The notes: a model not told the origin generated them from the sequence alone. 19,594 nt of DNA from JBGTGT01 sp051439375 (GCA_051439375.1 JBFRWB010000144.1:1-19594), one strand, 5' to 3'. Numbered from the stretch's first letter, positions 1-7,520 are shown. A program made the numbers and translations.

Positions 1-162
1 GTTGTAAGGTGGTTGTCATTGGTTTATAATTCCTTTATGAAGTTGTCAAGGTACGAATAATGTCGTTTGACTGTTAACAGCTTAACCAAACTTTTAAGCT
101 TTGTAAACCTTTTTCATTTTTCTCTTACTTATTAACACAATAAGTTCTTCTTATATGTATAA

Positions 163-178
163 AGTGACCAAAATCACA
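163..178. promoter_or_regulatory. CRP-type palindrome (candidate SyCRP1/cAMP receptor site)
   Basis: The sequence AGTGA-CCAAAA-TCACA matches the CRP family consensus TGTGA-N6-TCACA at nine of ten fixed positions, and its GTGA/TCAC core is a perfect inverted repeat. It lies about 90 bp upstream of the first coding region. A weak -10-like CATAAT at 234-239 would put the site near -75 of a start, compatible with upstream activation, but no good -35 is visible. The rest of 1-264 is AT-rich and shows no gene. Cyanobacteria have CRP homologues that bind this consensus; binding here is inferred. Confidence 0.5.
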
Positions 179-264
179 TCACCCTACCCGCATTTATCAC
201 CCTAATAAGGAGTGTCCGCTTTTAAGATGAGAACATAATCATCAGAATTAACCCATCAAAAGCT

Positions 265-741
265 ATGACTGTTGCTGCTCTAACCCCTACTATTTCATCC
301 TTTTGTCAAGTTTTAGACAATCATTCACATCCAATTGGCATTACAACTAAGTTATCGCCTCATAGCCTTTGTTTAAGTCTTCCGAAATCTTTTTCCTCTT
401 ATTCTCTTTTTTCTATTATCTTGAAGCGGGTTGATGTTTCTCCTGCACTAACGGTGAAATTGGTGGTCAGCGTAAGCAAAAGTGAGTCTAGAAGTGATGA
501 ATATGATGATATTACTGTAAATATTGAAAATCCTGATGCGTTTCAAGCCTTTTTTACTCATTGTCAAGAAGCTAAAATGGATGGACTTTGGAATCGCAGT
601 TGGTCGTCTGAACTAGAACCTCTCTCTTATACTTATAACAATAATTCTGTTAACCAATGTACCCGTTTTCTAAGCAACTTGGGCGTTACCGTGTGGCAAA
701 AACTAACTGCTTTGACAAAATCTGAAATATTTGAGTTTTAA
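265..741 (+). CDS. hypothetical protein, 158 aa
   Basis: I do not recognise this family. The ATG at 265 opens a 158-residue frame without a clear ribosome binding site. The first 70 residues are rich in Ser, Leu and Thr. The middle has an acidic stretch near residues 71-85 (SRSDEYDDITVNIE), followed by an aromatic-rich part with several Trp residues and a C-terminal segment ending in IFEF. No convincing signal peptide or long membrane helix is present. It stands alone: 264 bp of AT-rich DNA with a CRP-type palindrome precede it, and gnd follows after a long leader. Coding status is supported by length and an isolated position with no competing frame; function is unknown. Confidence 0.6.
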   Translation: MTVAALTPTISSFCQVLDNHSHPIGITTKLSPHSLCLSLPKSFSSYSLFSIILKRVDVSPALTVKLVVSVSKSESRSDEYDDITVNIENPDAFQAFFTHCQEAKMDGLWNRSWSSELEPLSYTYNNNSVNQCTRFLSNLGVTVWQKLTALTKSEIFEF

Positions 742-786
742 GTTCAGGTTCACCAATTAAAAGAGATACTAGGGTGTGAGGGTTAA

Positions 787-829
787 TGTAAATATTGTTA
801 CATTTTTTGTTTAAATCTGACTCTAGATG
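787..829 (+). promoter_or_regulatory. NtcA-type promoter upstream of gnd
   Basis: A perfect NtcA box, TGTA-AATATTGT-TACA, lies at 787-802. Twenty-two bases after its TAC comes TAGATG (824-829), a fair -10 element. NtcA-activated class II promoters have GTA-N8-TAC followed by 20-24 bases and a TAN3T-like -10, so spacing and both elements fit; only the last -10 base deviates. The predicted transcript would start near 836 and have a leader of about 90 nt before the gnd ATG. No other perfect GTA-N8-TAC was found in the intergenic DNA of the window. Confidence 0.6.
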
Positions 830-928
830 CGATTGCTAACTCTTAAGGTCTTCTTCACAAGATTTTAGAGAAGTTCAAGCTAATCTGAAAATACTTAGAC
901 TCTAATTGTTGAATTGGCAGAAGATTGT

Positions 929-2350
929 ATGACCAAACGAACCTTTGCTGTGATTGGATTAGCCGTAATGGGGGAAAATTTAGCCCTCAACGTTGAAAGT
1001 AGAGGATTTCCCATTGCGGTTTATAATCGTACCACGGCAACCACCGACAAATTTATGGCTACCCGGGCCCAAGGAAAAGATATTAAAGCAGCGAAAACCC
1101 TTGAAGAGTTGGTACAAATCCTAGAACGTCCCCGTAAACTTCTGGTTATGGTGAAAGCTGGTAAACCAGTAGATGCAGTCATTGAGCAGCTTAAACCACT
1201 CCTTGATGAAGGGGATATGATTATTGATGGAGGAAACTCCCTCTACGAAGACACTGAAAGACGGACTCAATATTTAGAACCAACGGGCATTGGTTTTATG
1301 GGGATGGGAGTCAGTGGTGGTGAAGAAGGAGCGTTAAAGGGTCCTAGTTTAATGCCGGGGGGAACAGGCTCTGCTTACCAAGAATTAGAGCCGATTTTGA
1401 CCCAAATTGCTGCCCAAGTAGATGATGGCCCCTGTGTCACCTACATCGGCCCCGGTGGTGCGGGTCACTACGTCAAAATGGTGCATAATGGCATTGAATA
1501 TGGGGATATGCAGTTAATTGCAGAAGCCTACGACATCATGAAAAATTGCTTAGGCTTAAGTAATCAAGAACTGCATGAAGTCTTTAAGGAATGGAACACA
1601 ACGGATGAACTCAATTCCTTTTTAATTGAAATTACGGCTGATATTTTCAAATATATTGACTCTGAAACCAATAAACCCCTCGTTGATTATATTCTAGACG
1701 CTGCAGGTCAAAAAGGAACAGGTCGCTGGACTGTAGTAAGTTCCCTTGAATTAGGTGTGCCGATTCCTACTATATACGCAGCAGTAAATGCACGGGTTAT
1801 GTCTGCTTACAAAGAAGAACGGGTAGCTGCATCGAAGGAATTAGCAGGGCCTGAGATTAAATTTGATGGAGATGTCAAAGCCTTTACCGATAAGGTACGA
1901 GATGCGCTGTATTGTTCTAAAATGTGTTCCTATGCACAAGGAATGGCTTTAATTGCGAAAGCATCGGCAGAGTTTAACTACAGTATCAATCTACCTGAAA
2001 CGGCACGGATTTGGAAGGGAGGCTGTATTATTCGAGCAGGATTCCTCGATAAGATCAAGAAAGCTTTCAATGATAATCCTAACTTAGCTAATTTACTCCT
2101 TGCGCCTGAATTTAAGCAAAGCATCCTAGATCGTCAGGCCGCATGGCGTGAAGTGTTACTCTTAGCTAATAAAACAGGTATTGCAGTCCCGGCGTTTAGT
2201 GCTTCCTTGGATTATTTTGACAGTTATCGTCGAGCTTCTCTTCCTCAAAATCTTACCCAAGCACAACGGGATTACTTTGGCGCACATACTTACGAACGCA
2301 TTGATAAGCCAAAAGGAGAGTTTTTCCATACCGAATGGATGGGAGGCTAA
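929..2350 (+). CDS. gnd: 6-phosphogluconate dehydrogenase, decarboxylating
   Basis: Converts 6-phosphogluconate and NADP+ to ribulose 5-phosphate, CO2 and NADPH in the cytosolic oxidative pentose phosphate pathway, the main dark NADPH source of cyanobacteria. With the ATG at 929 the protein has 473 residues, the usual length. The N-terminal Rossmann fold shows the dinucleotide loop GLAVMG (10-15) and NRT at 33-35, which reads the NADP 2'-phosphate. Family signatures follow: GGNS (101-104), SGGEEGA (129-135) and KMVHNGIEYGD (183-193) with catalytic Lys183 and substrate-binding His186/Asn187. The protein ends in a typical FHTEW tail. A TTG at 914 in the same frame would add five residues; the ATG is preferred because homologues begin close to the Rossmann strand. 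The gene appears monocistronic, with an NtcA-type promoter and a downstream hairpin. No key residue is missing. Confidence 0.97.
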   Translation: MTKRTFAVIGLAVMGENLALNVESRGFPIAVYNRTTATTDKFMATRAQGKDIKAAKTLEELVQILERPRKLLVMVKAGKPVDAVIEQLKPLLDEGDMIIDGGNSLYEDTERRTQYLEPTGIGFMGMGVSGGEEGALKGPSLMPGGTGSAYQELEPILTQIAAQVDDGPCVTYIGPGGAGHYVKMVHNGIEYGDMQLIAEAYDIMKNCLGLSNQELHEVFKEWNTTDELNSFLIEITADIFKYIDSETNKPLVDYILDAAGQKGTGRWTVVSSLELGVPIPTIYAAVNARVMSAYKEERVAASKELAGPEIKFDGDVKAFTDKVRDALYCSKMCSYAQGMALIAKASAEFNYSINLPETARIWKGGCIIRAGFLDKIKKAFNDNPNLANLLLAPEFKQSILDRQAAWREVLLLANKTGIAVPAFSASLDYFDSYRRASLPQNLTQAQRDYFGAHTYERIDKPKGEFFHTEWMGG

Positions 2351-2390
2351 ACCCTCACTCAGATTTGGATTAAAATTCATCTCTTAGATT

Positions 2391-2421
2391 AGACTTCTGC
2401 TTTAAGTAGGAGTCTTTTTTT
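2391..2421 (+). terminator. Rho-independent-type terminator after gnd
   Basis: AGACTTCTGCT and AGTAGGAGTCT form an 11-bp stem with two G-U pairs and a very short loop, followed by a run of seven T. It begins 40 bp after the gnd stop codon. The minus-strand gene ending at 2434 converges on it from the other side, and the complementary strand lacks a comparable T run, so it mainly serves gnd. Confidence 0.75.
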
Positions 2422-2433
2422 AGCCATTTATTC

Positions 2434-2724
2434 TCAGGAATTGCTGTCCTTTTGGATAACAGCTTGACGAAAGCCTAAGACAACGAAAATATTAGAGAGG
2501 GTGAGAAAAAATTCTGCACCACCGTGTAACCAGTCAACATTAGCCAAGCTTTCACCATATTTGCTCTTCGCATAAAGTCCGGCTGGAATCGTAATAGCAA
2601 CAAATAATAAAAGAAGATAAAATCCAATCAATGCTAACCGAGGGGTTTTTCCCGAACGAGTCATAAACCAAAGAAATCCTAGATAGGGAAATAAAGATAG
2701 TGCAAATAAATTTTCTTGAGACAT
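2434..2724 (-). CDS. small three-helix membrane protein, probable DUF3593 family
   Basis: A 96-residue protein with three hydrophobic segments at about residues 5-20, 29-50 and 71-88, so it is probably an integral membrane protein. The start LFALSLFPYLGFLWF, the middle RLALIGFYLLLLF and the conserved-looking loop YGESLANVDWLHGGAEFFLTLSN resemble, from memory, a family found in cyanobacteria and chloroplast-bearing eukaryotes and known as DUF3593. Function is unknown; the phyletic pattern of that family suggests a thylakoid or plastid role, which is inference. The ATG at 2724 is the only good start and has no clear Shine-Dalgarno. The gene converges with gnd across the terminator. Confidence 0.75.
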   Translation of the reverse strand: MSQENLFALSLFPYLGFLWFMTRSGKTPRLALIGFYLLLLFVAITIPAGLYAKSKYGESLANVDWLHGGAEFFLTLSNIFVVLGFRQAVIQKDSNS

Positions 2725-2880
2725 TTATTAATATCTGATATAGAATGTTCCCATCATACCGTTTTTTAGGCACACAACAACCGATAAAAGCTTAAACACT
2801 TAAATGATTTAACGGAAGCTCGTTTTTAGTTTCAGTAGTCTCCGCCTAAAATAACTATAAATTTACTGAATTTTGACTCA

Positions 2881-2896
2881 AGTGAGATAGATCACA
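2881..2896. promoter_or_regulatory. CRP-type palindrome upstream of the TPR gene
   Basis: AGTGA-GATAGA-TCACA has the same ten fixed bases as the palindrome at 163-178. Its centre is 96 bp before the TPR start codon. A possible -10 TATCTT at 2918-2923 would place the site near -41.5, the class II activator position; TAATAC at 2923-2928 would shift this by five bases. The -10 choice is uncertain. The remainder of 2725-2984 is AT-rich and shows no gene. Confidence 0.5.
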
Positions 2897-2984
2897 GTTA
2901 AACTAGAACTTTTTTGTTATCTTAATACTGAGAAATTCGTAAATAATTTTTTTAATTATTTTTTTCATATTAAGGGAGATGGCA

Positions 2985-3419
2985 ATGTCTAACCCAATGA
3001 TTGCTAATTTAAAACAAGGAATTTGTGCGTATAATTATGGAAATTATACGGAAGCTTTAGCACATTTTCAAACAGTTCTTGAAAATTCTCCTGAAACCAT
3101 GATGCAAGATCAAGCGAAGAAAAACTTGATTAAAACCTATCGTAAACTAGGGAAAATGGAGGAAGCAATTGACCTATGCTACAACTTTTTAGGTCATTCA
3201 GTGTATCATCTTTGGGCAGTAAAAACCTTAGCCAAGTTAGGGATTGATGTAGAAGGTAACTCTTTAGAAGAATCAGATGGAGAATTATCAGCCCCCTTAC
3301 TACCACCAGAATTAGAATCTGCGCCACAAAATAAGTCCTTGTATGTTCAACTCATTGATAGAATTAAACAATTATTTCATAAAGACTATTGGAGTAAAAT
3401 CTTTAGCTTTTTAAATTAA
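2985..3419 (+). CDS. TPR repeat protein, 144 aa
   Basis: A soluble tetratricopeptide-repeat protein. Residues about 8-35 (GICAYNYGNYTEALAHFQTV) and 43-76 (QAKKNLIKTYRKLGKMEEAIDLC) have the TPR spacing of small, aromatic and Ala/Gly residues, so two repeats are likely; a linker rich in Glu, Ser and Pro (92-116) and a basic, amphipathic C-terminal helix (118-143) follow. Such proteins serve as protein-binding adaptors; the partner is unknown. The start chosen is the ATG at 2985, because GGGAG at 2973-2977 is 7 bases upstream; the ATG at 2979 in the same frame lies almost on top of that ribosome binding site. The gene is single, with a CRP-type palindrome upstream. Confidence 0.8.
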   Translation: MSNPMIANLKQGICAYNYGNYTEALAHFQTVLENSPETMMQDQAKKNLIKTYRKLGKMEEAIDLCYNFLGHSVYHLWAVKTLAKLGIDVEGNSLEESDGELSAPLLPPELESAPQNKSLYVQLIDRIKQLFHKDYWSKIFSFLN

Positions 3420-3456
3420 TAATTAACTGACTCAAGTAGTTGATAATTGTGTAGAG

Positions 3457-3600
3457 ATGGCTAAAGCAAAGAAAATAGGATACATTGGAAATTATCAGCA
3501 TTTTCGCTTAGCTTAACAGCTTATTCAGACATCGGGTTATGATAAGGTGTATCTAAAAGATGCTTATGCTGAACAGATCAACTATTTTGTCACCTATTAA
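3457..3600 (+). pseudogene. possible broken short reading frame
   Basis: An ATG at 3457 opens a frame of 19 codons (MAKAKKIGYIGNYQHFRLA) that hits TAA at 3514-3516. The same frame then stays open for 27 more codons, including SGYDKVYLKDAYAEQINYF, and ends with TAA at 3598-3600, two bases before the next gene. Both halves look protein-like in composition, and a single C to T change (CAA to TAA) would explain the interruption. No family was recognised, so this could also be chance or a short leader peptide ahead of the downstream gene. Confidence 0.25.
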
Positions 3601-3602
3601 TT

Positions 3603-4220
3603 ATGCCTCAAACCCTATTACGCAATCGTAATTACACTATTATCCTCGCAAGAGAAATAGGCGATTCTTCTTTTCAATTACCCAACATTGAACAACAATG
3701 GCAAATTGCAGAGAAATCTCTAATTAAAATTGCTCAACAGTGTGAAGAATTTGCCCCTGAGCAATTAACCATTTATTTAGCTTCTCAACCCCTCAAAAAA
3801 TACAATCAAGCCAACAGTAAAATTTTAAGGCAGGTAATCCAAGAAGGTTATACTTTTAAAAAAGTATATATTTATGACGCTGTAAAAGATGTATTAGTTA
3901 ACCATTTTCGACGCAAAGCAAGAGGAGATATGAAAGAAAATGGAGAGATAATTTTAATCATTTTAGATAGTGAGCCTTCTGAGCGGTCAGCCTTAGTCAA
4001 ATTATTAGTAGAAACCAGTAAGCAAATTAATTCTCCTTATGAAATTGGCATTCTTTTTGCCCAAGTTGGTGATAATTTGATGGCTAGAGGTTTTCTACAA
4101 GCTTTAGACGACGATCTTTATCACGCAGGTGCAACGGTAGATATTATTGATACAAAACAATTAGGAGAACTGAGTCAGGAACAAACAGTTGAATTCTTAT
4201 TAAATGCTATATTAGACTAA
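3603..4220 (+). CDS. von Willebrand factor A-like protein with degenerate metal site
   Basis: A 205-residue protein that aligns by eye along its length with cyanobacterial VWA-domain proteins: NRNYTIIL for the first strand, then a helix, LTIYLASQPLKKY, the long ..NHFRRKARG.. helix, NGEIILIILDSEPSER, YEIGILFAQVGDN, FLQALDDDLYHAGATVDIID, and a C-terminal VEFLLNAILD. In typical members the first strand ends in the metal-binding DxSxS motif. Here the corresponding segment reads AREIG (16-20), so the Asp and both Ser are gone, and the usual Gly-Thr of the second loop is replaced around residues 82-92. Asp122 is retained. The fold is therefore likely kept for protein binding without a normal Mg2+ site. 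It follows the broken short frame by two bases; no Shine-Dalgarno is obvious. Confidence 0.65.
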   Translation: MPQTLLRNRNYTIILAREIGDSSFQLPNIEQQWQIAEKSLIKIAQQCEEFAPEQLTIYLASQPLKKYNQANSKILRQVIQEGYTFKKVYIYDAVKDVLVNHFRRKARGDMKENGEIILIILDSEPSERSALVKLLVETSKQINSPYEIGILFAQVGDNLMARGFLQALDDDLYHAGATVDIIDTKQLGELSQEQTVEFLLNAILD

Positions 4221-4313
4221 TCATGAGGCGGGAAAAGTAATTTTCTAACGTTCAACAACTCCCCTTTCCATCTAAGACTATAATTATCACAGGAATTCAA
4301 TTGACTTATCTCC

Positions 4314-4829
4314 ATGCTCGATCGCTGTTTATCCCCTAATCTGACTATTCGTGATGCTGTTGCAGAAGATTTACCGACTATTATAGAGATTTATAATGCT
4401 AGTATTCCTCAAAGAATTGCAACTGCCGATTTAGACCCAATTACGGTTGAAAGTCGCCAGCAATGGTTTGCGAGCCATCAATGCGATCGCTATCCTCTCT
4501 GGGTAATGGTTAAGGAGGAGCAAATGATGGGATGGCTGAGTTTGCAACGGTTTCATGGCCGGCCAGCTTACCAAAATACAGGAGAAATTAGCATTTATAT
4601 TGCCCCTGCTTATCATCGTCAAGGAGTGGGTCGTCAACTATTGCAACACGCAATCCAAGATAGTCCTAGACTACAACTTCATACTTTGGTTGGCTTAATT
4701 TTTGCCCATAATCAACCAAGTTTAAAATTATTTAAGGGTTTTGACTTTGAACAATGGGGTTATCTTCCCCAAGTAGCCGATTTAGATGAGATGAGACGAG
4801 ATTTAGTGATTATGGGACGAAAGATATAA
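4314..4829 (+). CDS. GNAT N-acetyltransferase, phosphinothricin acetyltransferase-like
   Basis: A 171-residue single-domain GNAT enzyme that transfers acetyl from acetyl-CoA to an amine. It matches the PAT/YncA-like group: IRDAVAEDLPTIIEIYN at the N-terminus, a YPLWV strand, GWLSLQRFHGRPAYQNTGEISIYI (73-96) with the Glu91 expected in this group, and the CoA pyrophosphate loop HRQGVG (101-106). TLVGLIFAHNQPSLKLFKGF (124-143) and FEQWGYLP are also characteristic. Relatives acetylate phosphinothricin, methionine sulfoximine or methionine sulfone; detoxification of a glutamine synthetase inhibitor or of oxidised methionine is plausible, but the true substrate cannot be read from sequence. The ATG at 4314 has no clear ribosome binding site. 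The gene converges with the cyclic-di-GMP gene, 14 bp between stops. Confidence 0.85.
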   Translation: MLDRCLSPNLTIRDAVAEDLPTIIEIYNASIPQRIATADLDPITVESRQQWFASHQCDRYPLWVMVKEEQMMGWLSLQRFHGRPAYQNTGEISIYIAPAYHRQGVGRQLLQHAIQDSPRLQLHTLVGLIFAHNQPSLKLFKGFDFEQWGYLPQVADLDEMRRDLVIMGRKI

Positions 4830-4843
4830 GAAGGTGAATCGTT

Positions 4844-7390
4844 TTAAGTATTCCCATGAATTTTATCCACTAAGAATTGGGTAGCTTGTTTAGCAGTTAA
4901 TGGCTGACTAAACCAATAACCTTGGAAGAGTTTACAATGGAGTTCAGCCAATTCATCGACCTGTTTTTGTGTTTCTACTCCTTCAACAATAAGGCGAAGA
5001 TTGTAACCTTTACAGAGTGCCACAATCGCTGAAATCATGCCCTTTTCTTGGGGCGTTCCCCGAAACTGATGAATCAGGTTTTGATCTAACTTAATGGTAT
5101 GAAAAGGAAACTGTTGTAAAAAGCCTAATGCGGAATACCCTGTGCCAAAATCATCTAGCGTAATATGAACCCCTAGTTGTCTTAAATTCTGAAATAGAGT
5201 AGGGGCAATCGTCAGATGTTTGCGTAATGTTTTTTCCGTAATTTCTATTTCTAACCATTGGGGATCTAAACCCGTATCATTCAATGTATGGGCAATGGTT
5301 TCTACCAAATTCTCTTGTGCAAACTCTCGCGCCGATAAATTAATGGCAACTGGAAGGGGAGAAATGCCGTCTTTTTGCCAACTCAAATTTTGTTCACAAG
5401 CTGTTTTCAAGATCCATTGACAAACTGGAATTAAGATATCTGTTTTTTGAGCGATGGGAATAAACTTTTCAGGGGGGATAAAACCCAATTCAGGATGTTC
5501 CCACCGCAACAGAGCTTCCATTCCTTGAACTTCACCTGTGGCTAAGTGAATTTGTGGTTGATAATATAAAGAGAATTGCCGTCTTTCTAATGCCTGATGA
5601 ATGAGATTTTCCAAATTCATTAAAAGGGCAGCTTCTTGAGTGAGGGTGGGATGATAAAATTGATAATGGTTACGTCCTTGAACTTTGGTACGATGTAAAG
5701 CAGCATCAGCATTTTTTAGTAAGGCTAATTTATCTTCTCCATCTTGAGGATAAATGGCAATTCCAACACTAACTTTAATGTGTAATAATTTATCCTCAAT
5801 TTGAAAGGGTTTATTTAAACTCTCAAAAATTTTATCCATTACACTGACTACATCATCGGTATTTTTGATTTGAGGAAGTAGCAGCGTATATTCATCACTA
5901 CCCCAACGAGAGACAATATCACCGGCTCTGGTACAATTATCAATCCGTTTGGAAAATGCTCGTAAAATGCGATCGCCGACTTGGTGTCCCAAGGTACTAT
6001 TAATATGGGCAAAAGAATCTAGATCAAGGAAAAGAACAGCTAATAAATGTTGATGTTTTTGGGCATGGACAAGTGCTTTATCTAACTGTTGCTCAAAAAA
6101 CATCCGATTAGGTAAATTGGTTAAGGAATCATGGAGAGATTGATACCGCAATTGTTCTTCGGTCTTTTTCAAGTCCCCCACATCTCTAACTGCCCAACAA
6201 AAGACTTCTTTCTCATGATAAATGGTTCGAGTGACCTGAGCCATGACACTGACAAAAGAGCCATCTTTACGACGGTGGAAAGATTCTTCGATAGGAAAAG
6301 AACTATTCGGTTTAATTTGCTCTAATTCCTCATTTAAAATATCGCGATCAAGGGCAATTAATTTATACAAATTTAGTTCTAAAATTTCCGTTAAATCGTA
6401 GCCTAATAAGCTGCGATAAGTGGCATTAGCTTCCACTACTTCTTTGGTTTCTGCATCAATTACCAAAATGCCTTCTGATGCCGCTTTTACTAAGAGTTGA
6501 TAGCGTTCTTTATTGAGTAATAATTGATTTTCTAACTTTCTATGTTTGCTAATATCAACAATGTAACTGCGAATTATTTTTCCTTCATTGAGATAATAAA
6601 CGTGCTGTTCAAAAAAGTCTTCCCCAACTTCAATTTCTCTTACATAGGATGTTCCTTCCTGATGGGGAATTTCTTTAATAATATCTTGCAGTAATGGATG
6701 GGTTGAGGTTAGTTGGGAAAATTTAATTTTAGCGGCAGGATTGAGATAAGTAATTTGTCCTTTATAATCAATTTCAATAATCGGATTAGGACTATATTCT
6801 GCCAAGGAAGACAGATGAGATAAAGCCCCATTATTCTCTTCTTTAGGCTTTTGGTTAAAGATTAATGAGGTATTTGGTTCATCATCATCCATTAATTCTA
6901 GCTCTTGCGGCGCATAGGTAGATTTATCAAGTGCAACAGGTGCTGGAACATTATTTTCGTTTTGCGGTAGAAGGGGTAAAAGATCAAGGGTTTCATCCGC
7001 TTTTAATTCCCCACTTTTTAATGAATCTAACTCCGTCTCTTGAGAGATAATTTGGTATTTTATTTGAGATTTAGTGCCAAAACGGATGCTATCACCATTT
7101 TTTAATTCATGGGAAAGACAATAATTCCCGTTAATTAAAATTCCGTTGGTACTTCTTTTTCCTTGTAAATTACCATCAATAATTCGGTAGGAATATTGGT
7201 TATTTTTTGGATCAGGATCAATAACCCTCAAAAGCGTCGCATGATGGCGAGACACTTGACGATCATAGAGGATAATTGCACTATTAGGATCACGACCGAC
7301 AGCATAGGTACTTTCTGTTAAAGGAACAATGCGTCGCGACTTTTGATCTTCGATAACCAGGAGATGACGAACTTCCTGTGAACTATTCAT
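4844..7390 (-). CDS. FHA-PAS-PAS-GGDEF-EAL cyclic-di-GMP signalling protein
   Basis: An 848-residue soluble signalling protein. Domains in order: FHA (about 25-112; VGR 31-33, SRHH 47-50, NG 82-83), which binds phosphothreonine; two PAS-like sensor domains (about 190-285 and 293-405); GGDEF (about 415-578); EAL (about 590-845). The cyclase motif is GSDEY (497-501) instead of GGDEF, yet the product-binding RxxD I-site is intact (RAGD 488-491). The phosphodiesterase domain keeps every catalytic position: E625 of EAL, N684, E716, D746/D747 in DDFGTGYS, K767, E803 and Q823. It is therefore most likely a c-di-GMP phosphodiesterase, with the cyclase domain weak, inactive or regulatory. The ATG at 7390 gives MNSSQEVRHL, directly before the FHA strand; a TTG at 7468 would add 26 unlike residues. 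It is divergent from the GAF gene, sharing a 130-bp intergenic region. Confidence 0.93.
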   Translation of the reverse strand: MNSSQEVRHLLVIEDQKSRRIVPLTESTYAVGRDPNSAIILYDRQVSRHHATLLRVIDPDPKNNQYSYRIIDGNLQGKRSTNGILINGNYCLSHELKNGDSIRFGTKSQIKYQIISQETELDSLKSGELKADETLDLLPLLPQNENNVPAPVALDKSTYAPQELELMDDDEPNTSLIFNQKPKEENNGALSHLSSLAEYSPNPIIEIDYKGQITYLNPAAKIKFSQLTSTHPLLQDIIKEIPHQEGTSYVREIEVGEDFFEQHVYYLNEGKIIRSYIVDISKHRKLENQLLLNKERYQLLVKAASEGILVIDAETKEVVEANATYRSLLGYDLTEILELNLYKLIALDRDILNEELEQIKPNSSFPIEESFHRRKDGSFVSVMAQVTRTIYHEKEVFCWAVRDVGDLKKTEEQLRYQSLHDSLTNLPNRMFFEQQLDKALVHAQKHQHLLAVLFLDLDSFAHINSTLGHQVGDRILRAFSKRIDNCTRAGDIVSRWGSDEYTLLLPQIKNTDDVVSVMDKIFESLNKPFQIEDKLLHIKVSVGIAIYPQDGEDKLALLKNADAALHRTKVQGRNHYQFYHPTLTQEAALLMNLENLIHQALERRQFSLYYQPQIHLATGEVQGMEALLRWEHPELGFIPPEKFIPIAQKTDILIPVCQWILKTACEQNLSWQKDGISPLPVAINLSAREFAQENLVETIAHTLNDTGLDPQWLEIEITEKTLRKHLTIAPTLFQNLRQLGVHITLDDFGTGYSALGFLQQFPFHTIKLDQNLIHQFRGTPQEKGMISAIVALCKGYNLRLIVEGVETQKQVDELAELHCKLFQGYWFSQPLTAKQATQFLVDKIHGNT

Positions 7391-7520
7391 GGGGAGTGAC
7401 AAGGATGAAAGGCTACATTTAATAGAATTCCCGAAAACAATCTGTAAAATAACAGAAGGGGATAACAAAATTGTAATTTGTTTTTTTGTTCTGTATCCAT
7501 ATTTGTTGGTGAGTTGCTCT

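Noticed and set aside
797..815. HLR1/RpaB-like site (GTTACATT followed by TTGTTTAA)
   Set aside because: Only the first half-site matches; the second half deviates from KTTACAWW, and the stretch is better explained by the NtcA box.
2162..2387. Frames of 68-72 codons on both strands inside the 3' end of gnd
   Set aside because: They lie within the conserved gnd coding sequence in other frames and have no protein-like features of their own.
4431..4637. Minus-strand 68-codon frame within the GNAT gene
   Set aside because: It is antisense to a well-conserved acetyltransferase frame and has no independent support.
7391..7468. TTG start adding 26 residues to the FHA-GGDEF-EAL protein
   Set aside because: The added residues are not FHA-like, there is no ribosome binding site, and the ATG at 7390 sits immediately before the domain.
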